NCBI GenBank assembly: GCA_034659855.1
Contig: JAYEIA010000108.1
Coordinates: 1 to 12,079 of the forward strand
Source: JAYEIA01 sp034659855
GTDB taxonomy: Bacteria > Bacteroidota > Bacteroidia > Bacteroidales > JAADGE01
Reading direction: 5' to 3'
DNA length: 12,079 nucleotides
In this document: positions 6,547-12,079 of the stretch, piece after piece
How the letters are laid out: every line of letters begins with the position of its first letter
How positions within the stretch are numbered: the stretch's first letter is position 1
The notes under the pieces: generated by a model
Databases searched by the model: none
What the model saw: only the letters and a program-made list of their open reading frames with translations
Told to the model about the DNA's origin: nothing
Position numbers and translations under genes: made by a program

Positions 6547-6567
6547 CAACGTCATTTTAGACTATAG
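6531..6567 (-). repeat. dispersed repeat, copy A (inverted relative to 7602-7638)
   Basis: On the minus strand this reads CTATAGTCTAAAATGACGTT and continues to CGGAGGTTGA. It matches 34 of 37 bases of 7602-7638. Weaker similarity extends outwards on the CTATAG side: TATCGTTGCAATTT here compared with TTTCGTTGTAATTG at 7571-7584. Confidence 0.7.
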
Positions 6568-6638
6568 CCTTAAATTGCAACGATACCACTCTCGTACAGC
6601 CGGACGGTTACATAATTTCTTGCTTGTACTTTTGCGTT

Positions 6639-7379
6639 TTAAGCGTCTTTATTTTTTCGCGGCAATACTTCTTCCGGAAACGGAAACAGAATAGTTGAGT
6701 TTTTTTCGGCGGCAATATTTGCCAACGTTTGGTACAATCTCAGTTTAATTGCCGACGGGGATTGATCTATCTTTTTGCCGGCTTCCAGCAGTTTATCGGC
6801 AGCTTGTTCTTCGGCTTGAGCCAATATAATACGAGCCCTCCTCGAACGTTCTGCTTCGGCTTGGTTGGCCATCATACGGCGCATATTTTCCGGTAATTGA
6901 ATATCTTTAATTTTGACATCCATCACTTCAATTCCCCAACCTTCGGTATCAGCATCTACAATTTGCTTGATATTGTTTCCCAGCTCTTCTCTTTTAGAAA
7001 GTATGGTATCCAACTCAACTTTTCCGGATACATCTCTCAGAGCAGTTTGAGCCAATTGGGTGATGGCATAAGAATATTCTTCAACTTCAAGGACTGCTTT
7101 TTCGGGGTCAAAAATTTTGTAAAACAGAACCCCGTCAATGCTGCAAGGTACGTTATCCTCGGTCATTACCTCTTGCGAAAGGATATTAATGGTAATTATT
7201 CTGATATCTACCACTTGAATAGTCTCAACAATAGGAATTATCCACCTAAATCCCGGTTTTAGAGTTTTTATATAGCGACCAAATCGAAATTTAATGGCTC
7301 TTTTGTACTCAAAAATGATGCGAATTCCTGCAAATAAAATGATGAGTAATACGATTCCTGCAAAATAAAGTAAATTCAT
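6639..7379 (-). CDS. slipin-type SPFH/Band 7 membrane protein
   Basis: The 246-residue protein starts with one hydrophobic membrane segment (residues 3-23), then an SPFH/Band 7 domain (about 24-185). Seen motifs are EYKRAIKFRFGRYIKTLKPG, the INILSQEVMTEDNVPCSIDG block (strongly slipin-like), YAITQLAQTALRDVSGKVELD, and WGIEVMDVKIKDIQLPENM. An alanine- and glutamate-rich helix follows (ANQAEAERSRRARIILAQAE, about 175-200), of the sort that makes SPFH proteins oligomerise. It ends in LFPFPEEVLPRKN. Slipins form large membrane-associated assemblies linked to lipid microdomains and membrane stress. Bacterial slipin genes often sit beside an NfeD-like gene, but none is visible here. The length fits the family. 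It is isolated in a repeat-rich region, with no credible operon partner. Confidence 0.9.
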   Translation of the reverse strand: MNLLYFAGIVLLIILFAGIRIIFEYKRAIKFRFGRYIKTLKPGFRWIIPIVETIQVVDIRIITINILSQEVMTEDNVPCSIDGVLFYKIFDPEKAVLEVEEYSYAITQLAQTALRDVSGKVELDTILSKREELGNNIKQIVDADTEGWGIEVMDVKIKDIQLPENMRRMMANQAEAERSRRARIILAQAEEQAADKLLEAGKKIDQSPSAIKLRLYQTLANIAAEKNSTILFPFPEEVLPRKNKDA

Positions 7380-7457
7380 GGCTTTAGTTTTAATTTATAC
7401 TGTTTTGATTACTAATGATTTAAATTAACTATCCCTTAATTCCCAAACCTTTCAATT

Positions 7458-7488
7458 ACACCCTTTAGGGAAAGGGTTGAAATAATTG
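7458..7488. repeat. two-part stem-loop upstream of the SPFH gene
   Basis: CAATTA and TAATTG form an outer stem, and CCCTTT and AAAGGG an inner one around AGGG, with an asymmetric internal loop (CA against TTGAAA). It lies about 80-110 bases upstream of the SPFH start codon on the minus strand. It could be a leader structure or the trace of a terminator. No regulatory class is recognised. Confidence 0.4.
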
Positions 7489-7601
7489 GTTATAACTTTT
7501 AACATCTGTTTAAAGTTACAATTTTTTGTTCAAAACAGCAAAAAATATTTCAGAAATTGAAGAGGTCGGGTTTCGTTGTAATTGCTTAATACAATGTTCT
7601 A

Positions 7602-7638
7602 CTATAGTTTAAAATGATGTTGTTTTTCCGGAGGTTGA
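7602..7638 (+). repeat. dispersed repeat, copy B
   Basis: It reads CTATAGTTTAAAATGATGTT and continues to CCGGAGGTTGA. It matches 34 of 37 bases of the reverse complement of 6531-6567, so two inverted copies enclose the SPFH gene. Its inner TAAAATGATGTTGT (7610-7623) occurs again at 7810-7823. Confidence 0.7.
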
Positions 7639-7798
7639 ATATTATCTTGTAAAAGCCTTAGACCTAAATTGAGCGACTATGAATAAAGAGAAGTGCCAAT
7701 GTTCTGAGTTGTGTGAATAATTCTTATTTTAGTAAAATTTGAATAGTCTCTTTTTCTATAGTGTGATAAATATCATCTGATTACTCTAACCTTATATG

Positions 7799-7823
7799 TA
7801 ATTTTGCAGTAAAATGATGTTGT
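7799..7823 (+). promoter_or_regulatory. candidate -7 box and shared leader motif before the gene at 7836
   Basis: TAATTTTG (7799-7806) matches the phylum's -7 consensus TAnnTTTG, but no TTTG is found at the expected -33 distance. TAAAATGATGTTGT (7810-7823), identical to part of the dispersed repeat exactly 200 bp upstream, would lie around the transcription start. Confidence 0.3.
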
Positions 7824-7835
7824 GCAAAATACGCT

Positions 7836-8216
7836 ATGAAAAAGAAAATACTCTCTAAAGTAAAATTGTTCGAAGAATATCACTCGAAGTTGCGAAATTT
7901 AGTTGGTGAAATAATTGAATACTATTTTTCTGATAATATTTCGGATATCCAAGTTCAACGCAGCCTATATAAACTTTCACATCTGTGTAAAAATTATATC
8001 ACAGAAGTTGAAATGACCATTCGAATTACCGATTTTTCAAAATTAAAAAGGCAAAAACTTGAAAATGCTGAACTTGTTGAGAGCCTGAAAGCGATACAGA
8101 AAAAGTTTCGTAACCGTGAGGATATACGAGAACCACTTAATGACTGGCTTCAACTTCATATTGAACAATCCGGATCAAAAATGATTTCGGTTTTAAAGAC
8201 AGAAATGAACAATTAA
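7836..8216 (+). CDS. unknown small, mainly helical protein
   Basis: The 126-residue product has no signal peptide or membrane segment and is predicted by eye to be almost all helical, basic at the start (MKKKILSKVK) and with a charged middle (SKLKRQKLENAELVESLKAI). I recognise no family and no catalytic motif. The protein is probably cytosolic. It is convergent with mqnD, and the two genes share four bases at their ends (TTAA, 8213-8216), so no terminator separates them and their transcripts overlap. Codon use looks coding. The upstream 14-bp motif also occurs in the dispersed repeat at 7602-7638. Confidence 0.65.
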   Translation: MKKKILSKVKLFEEYHSKLRNLVGEIIEYYFSDNISDIQVQRSLYKLSHLCKNYITEVEMTIRITDFSKLKRQKLENAELVESLKAIQKKFRNREDIREPLNDWLQLHIEQSGSKMISVLKTEMNN

Positions 8217-9049
8217 TTTTCTTGTATAAATATACTTTTTCCGGGAATAGAAAACAGTCCGGTTTTTTGTCCGGCTTCAAGAAGTGCTTTGACCGCCTTT
8301 TCTCCTTCTTCTCCTACGTCGTACGAATAGTTATTGACGTATAAATCAATATGTTTTTTCATCACCTCAGGGTTCATTTCTTGTGCATGGGCTTTAATAT
8401 ATTCTGAAGCCGAATCCGGATTGTCATAGGCAAACTTGATGCTGCGAGCAATGACCCGATTAATTTTTTTTTGCACATCTTCGGCTATAGTTCTTTTCAC
8501 GGCAATTCCTCCCAACGGAATGGGTAAGCCGGTTTTTTGTTCCCAAAATTCTCCCAAATCAGCAATTTTTTTTAAGCCTTTGTCTTGGTAGGTAAATCGG
8601 TTTTCATGAATTATCAGTCCGCAATCAACTTCGTCGGAAAGCACGGCATTCTCTATCTCTGAAAACAAATATTCTTTACGCATAGTGGCTTCAGGGTAGG
8701 CTATATGGAGCAGAAGATTTGCAGTAGTGTGTCGGCCGGGAATTGCAATGGTACTGTTTTTTAGGTTTTCAGGATGTATGGCTTTTGACGAAATCAATAA
8801 CGGCCCGTTATTCTTTCCGAGAGCACCGCCGGCTCGTAAAAGTTTGTAGTTATTATTCACAAGAGCGTAGGCATGATAACTGAGTTTGGTCATGTCAATT
8901 TTGCCGCTCAAAGCTTTTTTGTTTAATTCTTCAACATCCGCAATAAGTAGATCAAACTCCAAGTTTTCAGTATCAATTTTATGATGCACGGCGGCATCAA
9001 AAATAAAGGTGTCGTTGGGGCAGGATGAATAGCCTAAGGTCAATTTCAT
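8213..9049 (-). CDS. mqnD: 1,4-dihydroxy-6-naphthoate synthase of the futalosine menaquinone pathway
   Basis: The enzyme converts cyclic dehypoxanthine futalosine into 1,4-dihydroxy-6-naphthoate, a late ring-forming step of menaquinone biosynthesis by the futalosine route. The fold is that of a periplasmic-binding-protein-like enzyme, acting in the cytosol. The 278 residues match the family length. Visible motifs are the N-terminal GYSSCPNDTFIFDA (6-19), SYHAYALV (57-64), GPLLISSK (82-89), PGRHTTANLL (104-113) and the catalytic-histidine block CGLIIHENRFTYQDKGLKK (His148). No other mqn gene lies in the window. Its presence implies that this organism makes menaquinone by futalosine rather than by the classical men genes. 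No Shine-Dalgarno sequence precedes the ATG. Confidence 0.95.
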   Translation of the reverse strand: MKLTLGYSSCPNDTFIFDAAVHHKIDTENLEFDLLIADVEELNKKALSGKIDMTKLSYHAYALVNNNYKLLRAGGALGKNNGPLLISSKAIHPENLKNSTIAIPGRHTTANLLLHIAYPEATMRKEYLFSEIENAVLSDEVDCGLIIHENRFTYQDKGLKKIADLGEFWEQKTGLPIPLGGIAVKRTIAEDVQKKINRVIARSIKFAYDNPDSASEYIKAHAQEMNPEVMKKHIDLYVNNYSYDVGEEGEKAVKALLEAGQKTGLFSIPGKSIFIQEN

Positions 9050-9139
9050 TTGAGGAGTATATTTTTTCTTTATTCTGCGAAATTAAAAAAAAATTGTAAT
9101 ACATTTGAGTATAAATAGATGAGTCCGGTCTAAAAAGTA

Positions 9140-9159
9140 TGTTTTGTTTTTGCAAAACA
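9140..9159. repeat. hairpin TGTTTTG/CAAAACA
   Basis: A 7-bp stem (9140-9146 with 9153-9159) closes a 6-nt loop, TTTTTG. It lies about 90-110 bases upstream of mqnD. No T run makes it a terminator. Confidence 0.4.
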
Positions 9160-9205
9160 AGTTATATGCTTAACTATCAGGGCTTTAAAATTTAATATTC
9201 TGCAC

Positions 9206-9229
9206 CTGTCAAGTGTTTTCACCTGACAG
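9206..9229 (-). repeat. REP-like hairpin 1
   Basis: Read on the minus strand, CTGTCAGGTG-AAAA-CACTTGACAG forms a 10-bp stem with one G·T pair and an AAAA loop. It pairs with hairpin 2 as an inverted doublet. Confidence 0.6.
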
Positions 9230-9250
9230 AAATTTATATTCGGATAGATC

Positions 9251-9274
9251 CTGTGTGGTGAAAACACCATACAG
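9251..9274 (+). repeat. REP-like hairpin 2
   Basis: CTGTGTGGTG-AAAA-CACCATACAG forms a 10-bp stem with one G·T pair and an AAAA loop. It has the same design as hairpin 1 but lies on the opposite strand, 21 bp away. Confidence 0.6.
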
Positions 9275-9394
9275 CTGCAGATATGAAATGTAATGTGGCA
9301 GGGTAAATTGTCTGTAACCGCATTTATATAAGTCGTTTATTATAGACTTTCAACTTTATAACTTTTTAAACTGAACTCAATAATAGATCAAGTG

Positions 9395-10393
9395 ATGAAA
9401 CCTAAAGATTCAAATTTTCGAACCTTGATTCAAGCGGTTGATATCCGGGAGAATATAGATTACTACAAAAAGACAATGTTTATCGGGTCGTGTTTTACTG
9501 AAAATATTGGCCGGCGAATGCAAGCGGGTAAGTTTCCGACTGCGGTCAACCCTTTCGGAATTCTTTACAATCCGGTTTCGGTAAAGGATGCACTCATGTC
9601 CATTTTAACCGGGGCAGATTTTGATGAGGATAATTTAATAAATCATAATGGATTGTGGCACAGCCTGATGCATCACGGAAGCTTTTCTTCAAAGTCAAAA
9701 ACGGAATGCCTGAGCAAGATTAACTCAGCACTGAGTAAAGCCGGAGAGTTTCTTAAAGAAGCCGAATTTTTATTTGTTACTTTCGGTACGGCATGGCTTT
9801 ATGAGTACAAAAAAACCGGTGAAGCTGTCGGGAACTGCCATAAACTTCCGGCCGGGGAATTTGACCGGCGACTTCTGAATGCTGATGAAATTACCATCGA
9901 ATTTTACCAATTACTAAATGCTTTGGAAAGCTATAATTCCGATTTAAAAATTGTATTGTCCGTAAGTCCTGTAAGACATTTGAAAGACGGTTTTGCCGGT
10001 AACTCATTGAGTAAGTCGATATTAAGAGTTTCGGCTGCCCAAATAGCCGAGCGTTTTGAGCATGTTCATTATTTTCCGTCGTATGAAATTATGACTGACG
10101 ACTTGAGAGATTATCGGTTCTATGCCAAGGATATGGTACACCCCTCCGAGCAAGCATCAGACTATATTTTTGATTTTTTTTCCGAAACCTTTTTTAATAC
10201 CGAAACAAAACAACGCCTCAAAGAAATTTCTGCAATTGTTCATGGGGCAAATCATCGTGTGTTGCATCCGGGGAGCTCTGAGTATCAGGCTTTTCTTGAT
10301 AGTATGCAGAAAAAAATTGCTTTTCAAAAAGAAAAGCAACCAGCTTTGAATTTTTCGGAGGAGGAAGAATATTTCTCCGGATTGAAGCAATAA
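9395..10393 (+). CDS. GSCFA-domain protein
   Basis: The 332-residue protein carries the motif that names the GSCFA family: MFIGSCFTENIG (GSCF at 31-34), followed by FPTAVNPFGILYNP (48-60). Further conserved blocks are FVTFGTAWLYEY (128-138), the VLSVSPVRHLKDG region (187-199) and DMVHPSEQASDYIF (from 246). The nucleophile-like serine in GSCF and the DxxH pair (Asp246, His249) resemble SGNH/GDSL-type esterases, so an acyl- or acetyl-ester hydrolase role is plausible. The family remains uncharacterised as far as I know. There is no signal peptide, so it is probably cytosolic. I chose the ATG at 9395; a GTG directly before it (9392) would add one residue. Confidence 0.9.
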   Translation: MKPKDSNFRTLIQAVDIRENIDYYKKTMFIGSCFTENIGRRMQAGKFPTAVNPFGILYNPVSVKDALMSILTGADFDEDNLINHNGLWHSLMHHGSFSSKSKTECLSKINSALSKAGEFLKEAEFLFVTFGTAWLYEYKKTGEAVGNCHKLPAGEFDRRLLNADEITIEFYQLLNALESYNSDLKIVLSVSPVRHLKDGFAGNSLSKSILRVSAAQIAERFEHVHYFPSYEIMTDDLRDYRFYAKDMVHPSEQASDYIFDFFSETFFNTETKQRLKEISAIVHGANHRVLHPGSSEYQAFLDSMQKKIAFQKEKQPALNFSEEEEYFSGLKQ

Positions 10394-10417
10394 AAAAAGG
10401 CTCATTTTCATGAGCCT
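10392..10417 (-). terminator. rho-independent terminator of the minus-strand T9SS gene
   Basis: AGGCTCAT (10398-10405) pairs perfectly with ATGAGCCT (10410-10417), with loop TTTC. The seven A just before the stem on the plus strand give the T run on the minus strand, so the orientation fits the gene at 10442-10777. The hairpin begins a few bases after the GSCFA stop, so the transcripts are convergent. Confidence 0.85.
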
Positions 10418-10441
10418 AAAACCGTATATGAAAAAAAATGG

Positions 10442-10777
10442 TTACTTTATTAATATTTTCTTGATGTAAGAAGCTTTGTCTTCCATAATAATTCTTACCA
10501 AATACATCCCCTTTTTGCATTTAGGCAGCCCAACTTTAATATTATAAGGTTGGTTGGTGTCATTTCTTACTGTTTTTATACTCTGCCCAATGACATTCAG
10601 CACTTCAACAGATCGAATTATTTTATCTGTGCGTACATAAAATTTACCGTCCGTAATAGGATTCGGGTAAATCATAATCTCGGCTACTTCATTGTCGTCT
10701 GCGGGCATGTAGGCATCCTGCGAAAAAGCAAAACTACTAAGGAGCAATATTATAAAAACAGTAACAATTGGTTTCAT
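10442..10777 (-). CDS. very short secreted protein with a type IX (T9SS type A) C-terminal sorting domain
   Basis: The 111-residue protein consists of a Sec signal peptide (residues 1-19, FIILLLSSFAFS, cleavage probable before Gln20), a spacer of about 17 acidic residues (DAYMPADDNEVAEI), and a C-terminal sorting domain. That domain carries the usual landmarks: IYPNPITDGKFYVRT (36-50), VEVLNVIGQSIKTV (57-70), GLPKCKKGMYLVRI and a final lysine-rich strand (KKILIK). Such domains direct proteins across the outer membrane by the type IX system and are normally fused to a large cargo. Here there is almost none. It lies 34 bp downstream of kdsB on the same strand, so co-transcription is possible, and it ends at the terminator 10392-10417. 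It could be a small surface protein in its own right or a truncated remnant of a larger one. The intact signal peptide argues for the former. Confidence 0.85.
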   Translation of the reverse strand: MKPIVTVFIILLLSSFAFSQDAYMPADDNEVAEIMIYPNPITDGKFYVRTDKIIRSVEVLNVIGQSIKTVRNDTNQPYNIKVGLPKCKKGMYLVRIIMEDKASYIKKILIK

Positions 10778-10811
10778 ATCGATTAAGTTTTATATTGTTT
10801 ACGCAAAAGAT

Positions 10812-11567
10812 TTAAAAAAGTTTCTTGAATTTAGAATTAATTTCTAATAAATCGTCTTCAGTATCCACTGAAAAACTCTCTGTCTTAGTTATTTTGCATA
10901 TTACAGGGTATCCATTTTCAATCCATCTGTTTTGTTCAAGTTTCTCGGCTACTTCTAAGCCGGATTGATTCAAACTCGTAATTTTCCCCAAAACTTCCTT
11001 CCTGTAAGCGTATAACCCAATGTGTTTATAGTATATGTGGTTCTTTACCCAGTCTTCTTGTTTAATATTTCTGAGAAAAGGAATGGCTTGTCTGCTGAAA
11101 TAAAGTGCATTTTTATTTTTTGTCGTTACAACTTTAGGAATATTACGGTCAAAAATTTCCTTATTTTCCTCAATTTCCTTTATTAGAGTTGCAATTTTTG
11201 TTTCAGGATTTTCAAAAGCTTTTTCCAATTCAAAAATTTGCGTCGTATCTATCAAGGGTTCATCGCCCTGTACATTTATAACTACATCAAAATCTTTGCC
11301 GGTTTTTGTTTCGACTTTATGAACGGCTTCCCGGCATCTGTCGGTCCCGCTTTGATGACTTTTACTTGTCATTACAGCTTTTCCGCCAAACCCTTCTACC
11401 ACGGTCTGTATTCTGATATCATCGGTTGCGACATACACGTTTTCAAAATCGGAAACCAGCCGTTCAACCACATGTTGAATCATCGGTTTACCGTTGATGT
11501 CGGCTAAAGGCTTAGCCGGCAATCGGGTCGAAGCATATCTTGCCGGTATAACTATGATTGTATTCAT
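10812..11567 (-). CDS. kdsB: 3-deoxy-manno-octulosonate cytidylyltransferase (CMP-KDO synthetase)
   Basis: This cytosolic enzyme activates KDO with CTP to CMP-KDO, the sugar donor for the inner core of lipopolysaccharide. The 251 residues match the family. The N-terminal nucleotide-binding block reads IPARYASTRLPAKPL (7-21) with NGKPMIQHVVERL, followed by SHQSGTDRCREA (70-81), the metal-site motif VQGDEPLI (99-106, Asp102), YFSRQAIPFLR, HIGLYAYRKE, the LEVAEKLEQNRWIENG block and the C-terminal SVDTEDDL (Asp235 probably the second Mg ligand). The ATG at 11567 is preceded by CACCCCCCT rather than a Shine-Dalgarno sequence. The small T9SS gene follows 34 bp downstream. Confidence 0.95.
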   Translation of the reverse strand: MNTIIVIPARYASTRLPAKPLADINGKPMIQHVVERLVSDFENVYVATDDIRIQTVVEGFGGKAVMTSKSHQSGTDRCREAVHKVETKTGKDFDVVINVQGDEPLIDTTQIFELEKAFENPETKIATLIKEIEENKEIFDRNIPKVVTTKNKNALYFSRQAIPFLRNIKQEDWVKNHIYYKHIGLYAYRKEVLGKITSLNQSGLEVAEKLEQNRWIENGYPVICKITKTESFSVDTEDDLLEINSKFKKLF

Positions 11568-11985
11568 AGGGGGGTGTTTTTATCAATATAAAGTTCAGTA
11601 TAAAAAGTATACAGTGTTAAAGTTAAAATGTTATTTGTCTAATATTCAGATAGTTATTGAAATATACTAATTTTGTCTAATTTGCTGAATATCAAATAAT
11701 TAACTTTACAAACTATCAACTTTTTTAAACTACACTCAATATAGGATTAAAATAATTGATGGCTTAAAAAATTTTGATGAATAGAGTTGAATTTTTTTGC
11801 AAAAGTGAAATTAATTTTAAAAATAACAAAAATTCAAAATAGACTTTAGCCTGAATAATTCATGTTTTTTTATAAAATCCGGATTGAACCGTTAGACTAC
11901 AGCATAAATTTCCCAACAGCATTAGGGGTACCATTAAGTTTTTAACGGAAAATTGTTTTATTGATCTATTCCGAGAAATTGCATA
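11568..11985. other. AT-rich intergenic region upstream of kdsB
   Basis: No gene is supported in these 418 bp. It contains a long imperfect inverted repeat (11617-11708) and a sequence (11718-11746) resembling the leader of the GSCFA gene. The kdsB promoter must lie near 11580-11640, but no convincing -7/-33 pair is visible. Confidence 0.5.
11617..11708. repeat. long imperfect inverted repeat upstream of kdsB
   Basis: The left arm is made of TTAAAGTTAA, TTATTTG and ATATTCAG blocks (11617-11649). The right arm has CTGAATAT, CAAATAA and TTAACTTTA (11685-11708), in the mirrored order and complementary. The left arm has small insertions of a few bases between blocks. The loop is about 35 nt. TTTGTCTAAT also occurs twice as a direct repeat (about 11635 and 11673). 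Confidence 0.5.
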
Positions 11986-12078
11986 TTAAGACATTACCAG
12001 TTTTTCTGTAATATCTCTATATGTTAGTGGTTTAGTAATTGTTGCAAATTCCAGTAATCTATGAAATTTCAAACCTAT
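11986..12078 (-). CDS. possible 3' end of a gene running in from the right edge
   Basis: On the minus strand a frame is open from the window edge for 30 codons to a TAA at 11986-11988. It reads LKFHRLLEFATITKPLTYRD then ITEKLVMS. Its composition is protein-like, but 30 codons can be open by chance in AT-rich DNA. The family is unknown. Confidence 0.25.
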   Translation of the reverse strand: MGLKFHRLLEFATITKPLTYRDITEKLVMS

Positions 12079-12079
12079 A

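Larger units (their letters stand above)
6302..6638. other. intergenic stretch with hairpin and repeats between kbl and the SPFH gene
   Basis: Beyond the kbl promoter I see no credible gene. It contains a strong 15-bp hairpin (6482-6514), a 20-bp tandem duplication (6507-6546) and one arm of an inverted repeat shared with 7602-7638. An open frame of 108 codons crosses it at 6368-6694 but runs through these repeats and into the antisense of the SPFH gene. Confidence 0.6.
7380..7835. other. intergenic stretch between the SPFH gene and the small unknown gene
   Basis: No gene is supported here. It contains a stem-loop upstream of the SPFH start (7458-7488), one arm of the dispersed inverted repeat (7602-7638), and a second TAAAATGATGTTGT motif just before the gene at 7836. 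Promoters for both flanking genes should lie in it. Confidence 0.55.
9050..9394. other. divergent intergenic region between mqnD and the GSCFA gene, with three hairpins
   Basis: No gene is supported in about 345 bp. It contains hairpins at 9140-9159, 9206-9229 and 9251-9274, and just before the GSCFA gene a stretch (9360-9387) similar to 11718-11746. Promoters for both divergent genes should be here, but none can be placed confidently. Confidence 0.55.

Noticed and set aside
6368..6694. Open plus-strand frame of 108 codons
   Set aside because: It runs through the hairpin, the tandem duplication and the dispersed repeat, then into the antisense of the SPFH gene. The residue composition is not protein-like (many Tyr/Arg/Lys/Asn without pattern).
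9050..9394. Riboswitch or attenuator in the mqnD-GSCFA spacer
   Set aside because: There are hairpins, but none match a class I know, none is followed by a T run or covers a start site, and the doublet looks more like REP elements.
11875..11935. tRNA-like GGTTCAATCC on the minus strand
   Set aside because: It resembles a T-loop, but the flanking five bases do not pair, and no acceptor or anticodon stem can be drawn.
1..12079. CRISPR array or rRNA/tRNA genes
   Set aside because: No regularly spaced repeats with unique spacers and no recognisable tRNA or rRNA sequence were seen on either strand.

Overview
The window is an AT-rich chromosomal segment of a member of the Bacteroidota, probably an environmental, T9SS-bearing lineage. 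The evidence is a type IX secretion C-terminal sorting domain, a DUF4249-type lipoprotein, a GSCFA protein, lipoproteins with a cysteine lipobox, start codons without clear Shine-Dalgarno sequences, and a menaquinone gene of the futalosine route (mqnD). The kdsB gene shows a Gram-negative LPS-bearing envelope. The exact genus cannot be read from the sequence.

Layout. Positions 1-175 hold the last strand of an outer-membrane beta-barrel protein. Positions about 286-2809 form a small accessory islet bracketed by a perfect 23-bp direct repeat. One copy of that repeat overlaps the last codons and stop of the neighbouring DUF4249 lipoprotein gene. The islet carries a small membrane protein gene with a CxxC motif that seems to have lost its C-terminus, an intact RhuM-family gene, the decayed 5' end of a type III restriction/helicase-like gene translationally coupled to it, and about 790 bp of non-coding DNA. 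That DNA includes a MITE-like element of about 233 bp with terminal inverted repeats. No integrase is visible.

Positions 2796-4917 hold two divergent envelope lipoprotein genes (DUF4249 and an unrecognised 366-residue one). A bidirectional terminator separates them from kbl (5023-6249, threonine/glycine metabolism). An orphan slipin/SPFH gene (6639-7379) lies between two inverted copies of a diverged intergenic repeat. Then come a small unknown gene (7836-8216), mqnD (8213-9049, menaquinone), a GSCFA gene (9395-10393), a very short T9SS-sorted protein (10442-10777) and kdsB (10812-11567).

Apart from kdsB and the small T9SS gene (34-bp gap, same strand) there is no obvious operon. The genes are mostly single units in alternating orientation, with repeat-rich spacers. 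The parts most worth a second look are the bracketed, decaying RhuM islet, the inverted repeat family around the SPFH gene, and the cargo-less T9SS protein. I did not find a clear complete novel defence or mobile system.
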